The notes below the pieces were generated by a model. That model was given only the letters and a program-made list of their open reading frames with translations, did not search any database and was not told the origin of the DNA. DNA of 64,000 bases from Streptomyces sp. SPB074 (GTDB lineage Bacteria > Actinomycetota > Actinomycetes > Streptomycetales > Streptomycetaceae): positions 6,169,914 through 6,233,913 of the forward strand of contig NZ_GG770539.1 of NCBI RefSeq assembly GCF_000154905.1. Direction: 5' to 3'. The translations under genes were made by a program, and so were the position numbers. Each line of letters opens with the position of its first letter. Position 1 is the first letter of the stretch. Below, in pieces: positions 48,824-58,166 of this stretch.

Positions 48824-49497
48824 GCGGGCTCCTTGCGTGTGGTGAGGGCGGCGGCGGAGGCGGCGCGGCGCTGCTCTTGCTCGGCGGCGAGCTGGTCGGC
48901 GGAGGGCGGGGTGCGGCCGTCGGCGAGATCTTGGGCGGCGCGCAGACGGACGTCGTGGATGGTGCCGAGGGGGCCCCGCCGGTTGCGGCACGGGGCGCCT
49001 GCCTTCGCCCGGCAGTAGGGGCACGGCGCCTTGAGTTCGGGGCGGCGGGAGGGGACGCGGGCGGCGGCCCGTACGAGGGCGGCGCCGCGGGTGGTCGTCT
49101 CGAAGCGGGGGCGGTCTCCGGGCAGGGGAAGCGCCGGCGCGGGCGGGAGGCGTCCGGAGGCGGCTGCGGCGGCGTGCTGCCGCGCGGCGACCAGCTCCTG
49201 GCGGACATCGCCTCCGACGCCGGTGTACGGCGGGGCGAGGTCCGCGCGGGCCCTACGGATCTGCTGGCGGTGGTACCGCAGGTGGTGCGGCTGCATCCAG
49301 CGGCTGCGGTCAGCCTGGTAGCCCTCGCCACCGAGGGGGACGGAGCCGTAGAAGGCGTCGACCGCAGCTTTCGTGTCGGCGTCGAGGGGCACGTCGGCGA
49401 GGGCCCGCGACCACGCCTCGGCGGCGGCGGCGGAGGGGCGCCGGTTGTCGAAGCGGCTCAGGTAGGCGAGGAGTTCCGTCGCCTCGGACAGCGTCAT
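48820..49497 (-). CDS. helicase-loader-like phage protein
   Basis: A 225-residue protein from ATG 49,497. Residues 1-85 (TLSEATELLAYLSRFDNRRPS...) look like G39P-type helicase loaders, with WMQPHHLRYHRQQIRR. The C-terminal half has CPYCRAKAGAPC, a zinc knuckle. Follows the replication protein gene with a 4-nt overlap; this fits a role at the replication fork. Confidence 0.55.
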   Translation of the reverse strand: MTLSEATELLAYLSRFDNRRPSAAAAEAWSRALADVPLDADTKAAVDAFYGSVPLGGEGYQADRSRWMQPHHLRYHRQQIRRARADLAPPYTGVGGDVRQELVAARQHAAAAASGRLPPAPALPLPGDRPRFETTTRGAALVRAAARVPSRRPELKAPCPYCRAKAGAPCRNRRGPLGTIHDVRLRAAQDLADGRTPPSADQLAAEQEQRRAASAAALTTRKEPA

Positions 49498-50477
49498 CGC
49501 CCGGCCTCCTGCTCCAGAGCGCGCATCTGCGCGATGAGGGCCTGGTGCTCCATCTGCCGGGCGTCGCCGGAAGGGAGATGCGGGCCGTGCTCGCACGTAC
49601 GGGCGGGAGCACGGTGGAGGTACTGGTTGGCGTTGGCGATCCATTTCTGCCAGGCGGTGTACCAGTTCGGGTGGCGGGTGCCCCTGCCCTGCCAGTGCCA
49701 GACGAACTTCTGGGTCTCGTGGTCGAGGGGAACGTCGGGGTAGGTCTGGGTAGCCCAGCGGCGCATGGCGTCGGTGAGCCGGAAGCCGTCGATCTCGATC
49801 GGAGTGAGCGGCAGCGGCTCGGGATGTTCCCTACCTGTAGAGAGCTCTACTACGTCAGCCACATAGGTAGGGGTAGGGGTGGGGGACGGGGCGCTGTCAG
49901 TAACGCCGTCACGCAACTCGCTGACCTGCGCGTTTTGCGTTTCTTTGGTGCAATTTCGCTGCGCGCTCGTGTCGCCGTCGTGTCGCCGTCGTGTCGCCGT
50001 CGTGCATTCCCCGGCCTCGGAGGGCTCGCCCGTAACGCCGTTACTGACGGCGTCAGTCCCCCCGTCACGGGGCGCGATGTCACCCGGCTCAGGGGGCTCC
50101 GGGCGCTCGCCCGGCTCGTGGGGCTCGGCCGGTTCCGGGGGCGCGGTCTGGTGGCGGCGCCGGTACGCCTCCTGACGGGCCGCGTTCTTCCGCCGCTGCT
50201 CGATGATCTCCTCGCGCGAAGGGTTGAAGTCGAGGTAGTCGTGGATCAGCCACCCGTCCTCCTGCCGCAGCCACAGCCCGGCCGCTTCCAGGCGACGCGC
50301 GGTGGCCTTCAAGCTGCGGACCCGGGCGACGAGCGGCAGCTCGCGGTCGCCGATCCGGCCGTCCGTCAGGTGCTCGGCCGACCAGCACAGCGCCGAGACG
50401 TGAAGACGGAACGCGCCGTCCGTCAGCAGCGCCACCTTGCGGTGGGAGGGGAAGCGGTCATCTAGCCGGACCCACAT
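49494..50477 (-). CDS. phage replication protein (winged-helix initiator type)
   Basis: A 327-residue protein from ATG 50,477 overlapping upstream stop (TGATG). N-terminus: WVRLDDRFPSHRKVALLTDGAFRLHVSALCWSA, typical of phage replication/primosome proteins. A Pro/Glu-rich linker follows, with a C-terminal DnaD-like part (DAMRRWATQTYPDVPLDHET...WQKWIANANQY). Confidence 0.68.
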   Translation of the reverse strand: MWVRLDDRFPSHRKVALLTDGAFRLHVSALCWSAEHLTDGRIGDRELPLVARVRSLKATARRLEAAGLWLRQEDGWLIHDYLDFNPSREEIIEQRRKNAARQEAYRRRHQTAPPEPAEPHEPGERPEPPEPGDIAPRDGGTDAVSNGVTGEPSEAGECTTATRRRHDGDTSAQRNCTKETQNAQVSELRDGVTDSAPSPTPTPTYVADVVELSTGREHPEPLPLTPIEIDGFRLTDAMRRWATQTYPDVPLDHETQKFVWHWQGRGTRHPNWYTAWQKWIANANQYLHRAPARTCEHGPHLPSGDARQMEHQALIAQMRALEQEAGR

Positions 50478-51112
50478 CAGATCCGAGCCCCCTTTGAGGT
50501 GTTGCACGAGGTGCAGAGCACCTGAAGGTTCGACACGTCGTCGCTGCCGCCCCGGGAGCGGGGGTGCACGTGATCGAGCTCCAGGCAGCGGGCGAGCGGG
50601 CGGCCGGTGGGTGCGGCGGGTACGGGGTCGCCGGGCTGCCAGCCGCAGTGGCGGCACTGCCAGCCGTCCCGATCCAGGACGAGAGCCCGCACGCCACGCG
50701 GCGCGGTGTCAGGAGACTTCGCCACAGCGAGGCCCAACTGCATCGAGGCAAGCGACCGCAGGCGCGGTGACGCGGACACCGTGATGGCGTCGTACGCGGC
50801 TGCGGCGAGCCGCGGGTTGAGGCCGGTGCCGTGGTGCGTGAAGTGGTCGACGATGAAGACCTCTTCGTCGTCGGGGTCGACGGCGACGAACCCGGCAGCG
50901 TCGAGGACGGCGAGGCGTTCGCGTACGAGGTCTTCGGTGAGCGCACGTGCCGTCGATGCCCAGCGCCGCGCGGTGAGCGGCAACAGCCCGGCGTGGCTGA
51001 GGTTGGGCTGCGAGATGAGGAAGAAGTACAAGCGTTGTGCCGCCTCGCTGAGCGCGAGGAAGTCGGGGTCTTCCCAGATGGTGGTGAGGATGCGTCCGTG
51101 GCCGCGCGCCAT
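50477..51112 (-). CDS. replication-type N-domain fused to HNH nuclease
   Basis: A 211-residue protein: residues 1-100 are a winged-helix replication domain (GHGRILTTIWEDPDFLALSEAAQRLYFFL). Residues 145-211 are an HNH nuclease with CRHCGWQPG, LELDHVHPRSRGGSDDVSNLQVLC and CNTSKGAR, with the expected His and Asp residues. It could be an active homing-like fusion or a specialised initiator. Confidence 0.75.
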   Translation of the reverse strand: MARGHGRILTTIWEDPDFLALSEAAQRLYFFLISQPNLSHAGLLPLTARRWASTARALTEDLVRERLAVLDAAGFVAVDPDDEEVFIVDHFTHHGTGLNPRLAAAAYDAITVSASPRLRSLASMQLGLAVAKSPDTAPRGVRALVLDRDGWQCRHCGWQPGDPVPAAPTGRPLARCLELDHVHPRSRGGSDDVSNLQVLCTSCNTSKGARI

Positions 51113-51183
51113 GTGGGGCTCCGGGTGGGGGAGGAGGGCGCGGCCTGAACGGGCCGCGCCCGGGACGGGAGGGGACGGTGCGA

Positions 51184-51372
51184 TCAGCTGGGACGGTGGC
51201 GGCCGCGCGGGCGGAGTTCCACGCCGGCCTCCAGGAGGAGGTTGCGGGCGAGCCCGAAGCTCACGCCGAGCTGCTGGGCGACGGCGCGGAGCCCGAGGCC
51301 GTCGCGTACGTAGAGGTCGGTGGCGCGCTTGTGGGCGGCGGCGCGCTCGGCGCCGGTGAAGCGGACGTTCAC
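51184..51372 (-). CDS. small HTH protein (62 aa)
   Basis: GTG 51,372 overlaps the upstream stop (GTGA). Contains an HTH of Hin/resolvase style (LYVRDGLGLRAVAQQLGVSFGLARNLLLEAG) and a basic tail. Likely DNA-binding. Confidence 0.68.
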   Translation of the reverse strand: MNVRFTGAERAAAHKRATDLYVRDGLGLRAVAQQLGVSFGLARNLLLEAGVELRPRGRHRPS

Positions 51373-51614
51373 AGGGGCCTCCAGGTGACGGTGCCCTCTT
51401 CGACGTGGCCGGTGGCGCGGCTGGTGCCGGTGGGAATGCCTTCGTCGTCGTAGTCGGCGTGGTAGTTGGTCCAGAAGGTGACGCGGGCGCGCGCGGCGCC
51501 CGGACTGTCGTACGGGCCCTCGCAGCGCTGGCTCGTGGTGCCGTCGCGGTCGGTGATGGTGACGACCGCTCGGTAGACCTTCGCGTTGGCGCTCATGGCG
51601 ATGCTGCGGGCCAT
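51369..51614 (-). CDS. hypothetical phage protein (81 aa)
   Basis: ATG 51,614 overlaps the upstream stop (TGATG). Beta-rich (KVYRAVVTITDRDGTTSQRCEG, VTFWTNYHADYDD). No family recognised. Confidence 0.63.
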   Translation of the reverse strand: MARSIAMSANAKVYRAVVTITDRDGTTSQRCEGPYDSPGAARARVTFWTNYHADYDDEGIPTGTSRATGHVEEGTVTWRPL

Positions 51615-52051
51615 CAGCGGACGAACTCGCCGCGGCGGCGGTCTTCGACGGCGCGCTGGTGGGCGCGGAACTCGTTCTCGTCCGGGTGGGCGGCGAAGGC
51701 GTCGTGGACGACGGAAGCGGCGCCCTGCGGGCCGCTGCCGACCTCGTCAAGCGTGCCGTCCATGCGGCGGCGCCGGTACATCGCGCGGCGCGCCTCCTGG
51801 AGCGCGGCTTCGTCGGCGGCGTCGGGCGCGACCTCGCAGCCGGTCACGCGCACTTTCACCTGCGGAGCCTTGTCCTCGGTGTCGGCGTGTCCGGTGTAGG
51901 TGACGGAGGTGAGCTCGACGATCGCGACGACGGTGGAGCCGGGCGACTCGAAGAGCTGGCGGCGCTGGGCGCGGGTCAGGCTCGCCTCGATGAGCCCGGC
52001 GGAGGCGTCGAGCTTGACCTCGGGGGAGTCGGCAGCGGTCAGGGTAGGCAT
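51614..52051 (-). CDS. hypothetical phage protein (145 aa)
   Basis: Starts MPTLTAADSPEVKLDASAGLIEASLTRAQRRQLFE; a beta-rich middle (STVVAIVELTSVTYTGH, PQVKVRVTGCEVA) and an acidic helical C-terminus. Might be an ssDNA-related early protein, but there is no recognised motif. Confidence 0.63.
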   Translation of the reverse strand: MPTLTAADSPEVKLDASAGLIEASLTRAQRRQLFESPGSTVVAIVELTSVTYTGHADTEDKAPQVKVRVTGCEVAPDAADEAALQEARRAMYRRRRMDGTLDEVGSGPQGAASVVHDAFAAHPDENEFRAHQRAVEDRRRGEFVR

Positions 52052-52106
52052 GAGAGGTGTCCTTCCTGAGGGAGGGCCGTAGCTCGCAACTGCGGCCCCA
52101 AAACGG

Positions 52107-52784
52107 CTACTTGAATTCGATGGGTCCGTCGTTCATGCGGATACGGCCGTCGCTGAGCAGGACCGGGCGCGCCTCGGACTGCACGGCGCCGTACTTCTCG
52201 ACCTGCCGGATCACGACTTCCGGTCCGGTGAAGTCGAGCAGGGCGATCGCGGCCCAGTACGAGAACGCGCTGCGCTTGTACAGGGGGACGTGGACGGTCT
52301 GGTCCGCGTGGTCGGTGACCGTGACGCGCGCCCCGTACGAACGGAACGACCCGATGCCGTTGCTGACGGCGCTGTAGGCGCAGACCAGAGCGTAGCCCTG
52401 CTGGTCGAGGTGGCCGATGGTGACGGTCTCGCGGCCCGGGGTGCGGCTGTCGCCGTGGTGGCGGATGTAGGGCGGGGCGTCGAGGGTGCCGCGCTGCCGG
52501 TAGTAGATCGCGGTCGCCTCGCTCGGCGGGGTGCCGACGGGGACGACGGCGTCGCGGGGGACGGCGAGGACGTACAGCTCCAGGTCTGCGCCGCGCGCGC
52601 GGCGGTCTTCGTCGCCGCCGTCCCAGTCGAGGTGCACGTCGACGGTGCGCCCGGCGGTCTTGCGCAGGCTGATGCCCGTGGAGCCGCCCTTGGTGAGGGT
52701 GACCGTCCCCGAGGGCGTCGGGTCGGCAGCCGGCCGCTGCGGAGGCTTACCGAAGAGGCGGGAGAGGAGAGAGCAGAGAGGCAC
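52107..52784 (-). CDS. TerD-family stress protein
   Basis: A 225-residue protein with an N-terminal MPLCSLLSRLFGKP and then a complete TerD domain: LTKGGSTGISLRK, DVHLDWD, DLELYVLAVP, the calcium-type YYRQRGTLDAPPYIRHHGDSRTPG, and YALVCAYSAVSNGIGSF. TerD proteins bind calcium and belong to tellurite resistance/phage-defence type operons; no other Ter gene is next to it. Confidence 0.82.
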   Translation of the reverse strand: MPLCSLLSRLFGKPPQRPAADPTPSGTVTLTKGGSTGISLRKTAGRTVDVHLDWDGGDEDRRARGADLELYVLAVPRDAVVPVGTPPSEATAIYYRQRGTLDAPPYIRHHGDSRTPGRETVTIGHLDQQGYALVCAYSAVSNGIGSFRSYGARVTVTDHADQTVHVPLYKRSAFSYWAAIALLDFTGPEVVIRQVEKYGAVQSEARPVLLSDGRIRMNDGPIEFK

Positions 52785-52799
52785 GACGGGAGTTTCCTG

Positions 52800-52988
52800 T
52801 CAGGTCGTGGGGGTGAGGCCGAGCATCGCGAGGAGCTGCCGGGCGTCCTGCGGGCCGTCGGCGCGGTCGGCGACGTGGAGCGCGGCGGCGCGCCGCACGG
52901 TCTCCGGGGTGTCGCGCGCGTACGTGTAGACGGAGAGCGGGCCCCGGCGCCCTTCGCGGGGGCGCGGGGCGGGGGCGGGGGTGCTCAT
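52800..52988 (-). CDS. hypothetical phage protein (62 aa)
   Basis: MSTPAPAPRPREGRRG... then ETVRRAAALHVADRADGPQDARQLLAML. ATG 52,988 overlaps the upstream stop. Function unknown. Confidence 0.6.
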   Translation of the reverse strand: MSTPAPAPRPREGRRGPLSVYTYARDTPETVRRAAALHVADRADGPQDARQLLAMLGLTPTT

Positions 52989-53548
52989 GCGACCCGAGCG
53001 GGGACGATCCCGCTGGCGTCCCGGGGCGGCAGGGTGGGCCAGCGCACCAGCGACAGGGCGCGCGCGTGCCAGCCGTCGACCGGGGCGGGCGGCGTCACGT
53101 AGTGGTGCTCGGCCATCGCCCACAGCGCGACGGCCGACGACATCACGTACCGGGCCGGGCCCTCGGGCTCCAGGCGGTACCGCTCGCGCACGGCGGACCG
53201 GATCTCGCCGCGCGCGGCGTGCGAGCGCCCGGCCGCGTACCGGGCGACGGCGGCGGCGGGCACCACCGCGCAGGGCACGCCCCGCCTCCACAGCTCCTGC
53301 TGGATCATGATGCGCAGCCCAGCGATCTCCTCGTCCCAGTGGCCCGTACGAGTGTCCGGACCCTCCAGCGCGACGAGATCCGCGCGGCGCACGTAGGTCA
53401 TCGTCTGCGCGAGGAGGTAGGAGAGACGGTGCTGGCCCGCGATCTTCTTCGCCTGGGCGTACGCCGTCCACCCCTCGCCGGCGTAGCCAGTGGCGGACAG
53501 GCGCGGGCAGACCCCGACGATCAGCGGCCTGGGGGCGGTAGTGGTCAT
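52985..53548 (-). CDS. RuvC-like Holliday-junction resolvase-fold protein
   Basis: A 187-residue protein. The RNase H-like start PLIVGVCPRLSATGYA parallels the RuvC GIDPSLTATG, but the first catalytic Asp position is Cys. VALEGP holds the second acidic position, and the C-terminal EIRSAVRERY and SSAVALWAMAEHHY align with the last helix, which here lacks the usual Asp pair. Possibly inactive or using other residues. Confidence 0.6.
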   Translation of the reverse strand: MTTTAPRPLIVGVCPRLSATGYAGEGWTAYAQAKKIAGQHRLSYLLAQTMTYVRRADLVALEGPDTRTGHWDEEIAGLRIMIQQELWRRGVPCAVVPAAAVARYAAGRSHAARGEIRSAVRERYRLEPEGPARYVMSSAVALWAMAEHHYVTPPAPVDGWHARALSLVRWPTLPPRDASGIVPARVA

Positions 53549-54108
53549 GCTGCGATTCCCTTCACGTCGAGGTCGGGCCACTGCTCGCCGGGAGCGAGGC
53601 CGCGGATGATGAGGACGAGCTGTGCGCCCTTCACGGGCGTGCCGAGGCGCATGTCGGGGCCGACGAGGCGGGTGTGGTCGTCGTCGTCCAGGAGCCCGGC
53701 GTCCACCAGGCCGTCGATGACTGCCTTGAAGCTGGGGTACCAGTTCGCGGGGTCGGCGCGGCGGCGGGTCGCGGGTCGCAGGATGCCGAGGACGTGAGCG
53801 CGCTCGAAGAGCGGTCCGGGCCTGGCGGCGGCGAGGGCATCGAGGAGCGACGGGCACTCCTGCACGGCCTCCGTCGCCGCCTCGCGCAGGCGCTTCGTCA
53901 GCCGGCGCTTGTCGTGGTGGTGCGTGCGCTGGTTGGAGTTGAGGAGTGGAAGCCCGGCGGGGAGGGTGATCACGTACCGGGTCGGGTGCACGGCGCGGTC
54001 GAGCGCTGCCGCGATCTCGTCAGCGGTGGGCGGCCCGGCGGAGGCCGCCGCCCCGGGCGCGGAGCCCGGGGCAGCGGGGGCGGCGTCGAAGAGGGCGGGA
54101 GTGCTCAC
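53545..54108 (-). CDS. rusA: RusA-family Holliday junction resolvase
   Basis: A 187-residue protein from GTG 54,108. Signature RRADPANWYPSFKAVIDGLVDAGLLDDDDHTRL region (residues 130-163), with Asp residues as in RusA, and LNSNQRTHHHDK upstream. It resolves recombination/replication intermediates. Adjacent to the RuvC-like gene. Confidence 0.82.
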   Translation of the reverse strand: MSTPALFDAAPAAPGSAPGAAASAGPPTADEIAAALDRAVHPTRYVITLPAGLPLLNSNQRTHHHDKRRLTKRLREAATEAVQECPSLLDALAAARPGPLFERAHVLGILRPATRRRADPANWYPSFKAVIDGLVDAGLLDDDDHTRLVGPDMRLGTPVKGAQLVLIIRGLAPGEQWPDLDVKGIAA

Positions 54109-54500
54109 GCAAGGCTCTCTTCCTCGTCGGGCCACACGATCCGGGGCCGGACCTCGACGGCGCGGCCGTCCTTGATGACCACCCGCCACAGGTCGCCTGT
54201 CTCTTCGCCCTCGCAGCTCAGGTAGCCGGTGAAGGTATGACCGGGGTGTGCGTCGATGGCCGCCTGGACGTCCTTGACGAGCGTGTAGGCGCGGTACTCC
54301 TCGATGGGGCGGAGGGCCAGGGCGTGGGCGGTGCGGCGCAGAAGGGGCCCCTCCTCGGTCTGCACGGTCTCCTCGCGGACAAGGAGCACGAGGTCGTGGC
54401 GGTGCGGCTCTCCGGGCGCGTACTCGCTCGCGCGGATCTCCGGCCACGTCAGCGGCGGCGTGATGCGCAGCTCGCCCGTCACGAGGGTGATGTACCCCAT
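54105..54500 (-). CDS. hypothetical phage protein (131 aa)
   Basis: MGYITLVTGELRITPPLTWPEIRASEYA, then acidic C-terminus (WPDEEESLA). Similar small beta proteins with an FTGYLSCEGEETGD segment occur near RusA in actinophages. Function unknown. Confidence 0.63.
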   Translation of the reverse strand: MGYITLVTGELRITPPLTWPEIRASEYAPGEPHRHDLVLLVREETVQTEEGPLLRRTAHALALRPIEEYRAYTLVKDVQAAIDAHPGHTFTGYLSCEGEETGDLWRVVIKDGRAVEVRPRIVWPDEEESLA

Positions 54501-54501
54501 A

Positions 54502-54804
54502 TCAACTGTCCTTCCAGGTGCGGGGGTTGTTGTGGGTCCGGGGAGGCGAGGACGCGTGTAGCTCCGCCACGAGGTCCTTCATCTGCTCGTGCCGTGTACG
54601 GGCCTCTACTTCCAGCGCGGCGACGTCGCCGTCGCGCTCTGCGAGCCGCGCGCGCAGCGCGGTGTTCTCCTTGATGAGCCGGTCGCGCTCCGCGACCGTC
54701 CACCGGTAGAGGTCCGCGAGCGACGGGCCGGGGACGAGGTCTTCGCTCGGGGTGACGCCGGTGATCCAGCGCCACCACGAACGCTCCGGCGCCCTTCCCG
54801 CCAT
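54502..54804 (-). CDS. coiled-coil phage protein (100 aa)
   Basis: From ATG 54,804: YRWTVAERDRLIKENTALRARLAERDGDVAALEVEA is a strong coiled coil (residues 33-68). Its ATG overlaps the exonuclease stop (TGATG). Confidence 0.63.
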   Translation of the reverse strand: MAGRAPERSWWRWITGVTPSEDLVPGPSLADLYRWTVAERDRLIKENTALRARLAERDGDVAALEVEARTRHEQMKDLVAELHASSPPRTHNNPRTWKDS

Positions 54805-55535
54805 CACGCGCTCCCGCCGTCGCGGGGGGCGGGGATCAGCGGCCACTCCGGGCGGACACCAGCCGCCTTGACAGTCTCCCCGCGCTCACGGAAGTGGGCC
54901 GCGAGGGAGGCCGCCTGCGACCCGGCCCACTCGATCTGCGCGTCGTGCAGCTCGTCCAGGGACATCGCGGCGAGGCGCGGCACGGAGTGCCCGAGCCGCC
55001 ACACGATCCGCGCGGCGGCCACGGCATCGGCCGTCGCGTCGTGCGCGCCGTCGAGCGGCACGCGGTAGTGCTCGGCGAGCGCGGTCAGCGTCCGCTTCCC
55101 GCGCCGGTAGCGGTCAACCTGCCGGTCCAGGACCAGCGGGTCTAGGACCGGCCGCACGTCGCCGCCGAGGCGGTCGGCGAGAGTGGGCCGCTCGTGGCGG
55201 CGGCACTCCCGGTCGAGGAGGGTGAGGTCGTAGCGCGCATTCATCGCGACGACCGGCGCCCCCGCGAGGAGACAGGAGTGGAGCAGAGTCGTGATCTCCT
55301 CCACGACCTCCCCGGCCGGCCTGCCCTCGGCGCGGGCGCGGTCGGTGGTGATGCCGTGCACGGCCGTGGCCTCGTCGGGGATCTCGATGCTGGGGTCCGC
55401 GAGCCACGATCGGGTCTCGGGGAGGGCGCCGCCCCTGACCTGGGCGACGCACGCGGTGACGATGCGAGCAGTCTCGACATCGACGCCCGTGCTCTCGATA
55501 TCGAAGGCGCAGTAACGCTGTTTGTGCCAGGTCAT
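54804..55535 (-). CDS. DnaQ-like 3'-5' exonuclease
   Basis: A 243-residue DEDDh-type exonuclease: FDIESTGVD near 11, [13 protein letters not shown] near 99 and [13 protein letters not shown] near 163. ATG 55,535 overlaps the upstream HNH stop. Early-region role in DNA or RNA trimming. Confidence 0.83.
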   Translation of the reverse strand: MTWHKQRYCAFDIESTGVDVETARIVTACVAQVRGGALPETRSWLADPSIEIPDEATAVHGITTDRARAEGRPAGEVVEEITTLLHSCLLAGAPVVAMNARYDLTLLDRECRRHERPTLADRLGGDVRPVLDPLVLDRQVDRYRRGKRTLTALAEHYRVPLDGAHDATADAVAAARIVWRLGHSVPRLAAMSLDELHDAQIEWAGSQAASLAAHFRERGETVKAAGVRPEWPLIPAPRDGGSA

Positions 55536-56062
55536 GATCGCCCCTTGGCCTGGAATCGCCCAGTGGCTCGGTTGCGGCTGGTACCCGAGTAGGCGGATGG
55601 ACGGCGGTTCTTCGATTGGGTTGACAGGTCTGTCCACCGGCAGTTCTCCGGCGAGTAGGGCCCGTCGTTGTCGATCCGGTCCAGGCTCATACCAGCGGGC
55701 CTGTCTCCCATGTCAGCGAGGAAGTTCTCGAACCTCCTCCACCGCTGGCAGACGGTGATTCCTCGGCCGCCGTAAGAACTCCACCTGCTGTGGTTGGGAT
55801 TGGTGCAACGGTTGAGCATGTCTCCCCACGTCATGTAGAGAGAGGTGCCGCTGTACCCATGCTTGGTGCTGCGTGTGACCAACATTTCGGTGCGCAGACA
55901 CCCACATGACTTGGTCTTGCCCCACTGCTTGAACCGCACGGTGCAGATGCGCCCGCAATCACAGAGGCAACGCACCTGAGGGTCGCCCGGCATACGGTCA
56001 CCGAGCACCATGAGACGACCGTGCCGTTCACCGGCCCGGAGGAGCCGGGGCGCGGGGCTCAC
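55532..56062 (-). CDS. HNH-type endonuclease (homing-like)
   Basis: A 176-residue protein from GTG 56,062 overlapping the RDF stop. N-terminal zinc finger [11 protein letters not shown]...KSCGC; C-terminal [20 protein letters not shown]...[12 protein letters not shown] and [17 protein letters not shown], as in many phage homing nucleases. Gene is free-standing. Confidence 0.78.
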   Translation of the reverse strand: MSPAPRLLRAGERHGRLMVLGDRMPGDPQVRCLCDCGRICTVRFKQWGKTKSCGCLRTEMLVTRSTKHGYSGTSLYMTWGDMLNRCTNPNHSRWSSYGGRGITVCQRWRRFENFLADMGDRPAGMSLDRIDNDGPYSPENCRWTDLSTQSKNRRPSAYSGTSRNRATGRFQAKGRS

Positions 56063-57201
56063 CGGCCCTGCTTCCGGACGTGGGTGAGGAAGGCCCGCAG
56101 CTCGGCGACCGTGGCCGCGCCCGGGGCGCGGCCGTGCTCCGAGACGAACCGCTGCTCCACCTCGGTGGTGGTCCAGCCCAGCGGCCCGGCGGCGGCGATG
56201 ATCTGGAACCACACGCCGTCGCGCTCGTCGTCGTCCTCGACGATCTCCGCCTCGGCGATCTCCTCGGCGGGCGCCTCGTCCTCGAACTCGGGGGCGGGCT
56301 CTTCACCTGGCTGTGGGGGCTCCTCCCCGGCGGTGTCCTGTGCCTCGGTCGCGGCGAGCGTGGAGCCCCGCGCGCTGAGCAGCTTTTCCAGGTCGGGGTC
56401 CATGTGCCCGGCGCGGACCGCCTGGCGCCACAGCTCGCCCACCTCGGCGCTGGTGGTGGCGACGGAGGCGAGCGCGGCGTAGTCCGGGCGCCCGCTGGTG
56501 ATCGCAACGCGCTCCGGCCCGGCCGGGACCGCTCCGGCGCCGAGCGTGACCTGCCCGGTCATCAGTGCGATCGGGGTCACGGTGACGTCCAGCGTGGGGA
56601 CCATGAACCGCGCGGGCCCCTCCTCGCGCATGACCAGCTTCTCTTCCATGCCGAGCCAGCCGTCCACGTACCCGCCGGTCTTGGACAGCAGCTCGGCGGC
56701 GGGGGGGAGGGTGATCCCGGCGTAGTAGCCCTTCGAGACGAGGAGCCACTGCCCCAAGGCGGGTACGTCGCGCAACATGACGTTCACGCGGGTCGTGATC
56801 TTGCACTCGCGGTCTTCGGGGTCGCACAGGCACTTGCGGTCGCGCTTGTGCTCCGTCACGCCGTCGCACCTTCGCTGGCACTTCGACCCGGACCACATCT
56901 CGTACCACTGCGACACGGCGTCGCGCGGCGGGATGAGCACGGGCAGCCGGTCGGTGGTCGAGTACACCTCGTACTCGCTCGGCCCGCCGTTCGCGGGCGT
57001 CCACGGCTGGACTTCACCGCCGTACAGGTCGGCGACATCGGCCAGGATCTCCCGCGAGGGGGAAGTGAAGCGGAAGCGGTTCAGCTTCGCGGGGCGCGTG
57101 AGCGGCTTCCCGTCGCGGCGAGTGCGGCCCGTCTGGACGACGTGACCGATACGGATCTCGCCGAGCTGCCGGACGCGCTGCTGGAGGTCAAGGATCGGCA
57201 T
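56059..57201 (-). CDS. Gp3-like recombination directionality factor
   Basis: A 380-residue protein. The first 220 residues match the Gp3-like family: [32 protein letters not shown] region, [22 protein letters not shown], and [31 protein letters not shown]. PhiC31 gp3 of this family binds its serine integrase and switches it to excision. The C-terminal Glu-rich extension is additional. The partner here is the integrase at 61.4-63.0 kb. Confidence 0.8.
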   Translation of the reverse strand: MPILDLQQRVRQLGEIRIGHVVQTGRTRRDGKPLTRPAKLNRFRFTSPSREILADVADLYGGEVQPWTPANGGPSEYEVYSTTDRLPVLIPPRDAVSQWYEMWSGSKCQRRCDGVTEHKRDRKCLCDPEDRECKITTRVNVMLRDVPALGQWLLVSKGYYAGITLPPAAELLSKTGGYVDGWLGMEEKLVMREEGPARFMVPTLDVTVTPIALMTGQVTLGAGAVPAGPERVAITSGRPDYAALASVATTSAEVGELWRQAVRAGHMDPDLEKLLSARGSTLAATEAQDTAGEEPPQPGEEPAPEFEDEAPAEEIAEAEIVEDDDERDGVWFQIIAAAGPLGWTTTEVEQRFVSEHGRAPGAATVAELRAFLTHVRKQGR

Positions 57202-58166
57202 CAGACTGCCACCTCTTCGTGAGTGGGGACGGTGTCGCTTACGGGTGCGGACAGAGTGAGGGCGTCGCCGATGACGTGCTTGGACAGGCCGGACGCCCAG
57301 TCGGCGGCCTGCTGCATCACGCGGAAAGCCGCGTACACCTCGTCACCGACGTCCACGGGGATCAGCCGGTAGCCCTCGGGGCGCAGGTGAAGTGCGACCC
57401 CGTACGGGGCGACGCGCGGCATCGGGACGGTCGACCCGTCGCGCAGCCACGCGATCGTGGCGCGGCGGTACGCGCCCATCTGGAGCGACGCCTCCGGGTA
57501 GACGCCCTTGACGTCCAGCTCGCCGCCCGTTTTCGTGTCCCCGGCGAGCACCGCATCGGGCGCGATCTCCACGCCGTACCGGGCGGAGAGCGCGGCGGCG
57601 ATCTTCGGGGAGCGCAGGAGGTAGTCGAGCGTGCCCGCCCACCCGTCCTCCGGGTTGCCGACGACCATCTCGGACGCCTCGAACGTCACGTCCCACTCGT
57701 CGACGAACCGCAGGAAGTGCGTCAGGAACGGCGACAAGTCGTCGTCCTCCAGCAGCTCTTCGGGTACGGGGGCGCCGAGCACGTGCGCCTCTACGAGCTT
57801 GTGCACGGCCGACCCGACGTCCCCGCGCTCGTCCTTCTTCCGGACGTGGGTGCGGCGCAGCCAGTCGTACGCCTCCGAGCGGGTCTCCTCGCGCAGGGAG
57901 CTGGAGACGAGGTACGGGAGCCGGTCCATCGCGGTCTCGGCGGTCAGGTTGGCGGCCCAGTAGGTCAGGGCGTCGCCCTTGGCGCAGCCCTTCTCCAGGA
58001 TCGTGGTGACGCGCCGGTACTTCTCGCCGGTCACCGGGTCGCGGTACCAGCCCCGGGACGGCTTCGGGATACGGTCCGCGCCGGTGGGCGTGGGGGCGGC
58101 GGCCTTGCGGCGCCGCCCGGCGGCCGGGGCCGTGGTGGCCCCGGCACGCTGGGTGGTGGTGGTCAT
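57201..58166 (-). CDS. Cas4/RecB-like PD-(D/E)XK nuclease
   Basis: A 321-residue protein from ATG 58,166. A nuclease-type core is visible as WAGTLDYLL then VLAGDTKTGGELD near 215-230, with H and E residues upstream (VGSAVHKLVEAHV). Typical exonuclease for phage recombination. ATG overlaps the next gene's stop. Confidence 0.75.
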   Translation of the reverse strand: MTTTTQRAGATTAPAAGRRRKAAAPTPTGADRIPKPSRGWYRDPVTGEKYRRVTTILEKGCAKGDALTYWAANLTAETAMDRLPYLVSSSLREETRSEAYDWLRRTHVRKKDERGDVGSAVHKLVEAHVLGAPVPEELLEDDDLSPFLTHFLRFVDEWDVTFEASEMVVGNPEDGWAGTLDYLLRSPKIAAALSARYGVEIAPDAVLAGDTKTGGELDVKGVYPEASLQMGAYRRATIAWLRDGSTVPMPRVAPYGVALHLRPEGYRLIPVDVGDEVYAAFRVMQQAADWASGLSKHVIGDALTLSAPVSDTVPTHEEVAV

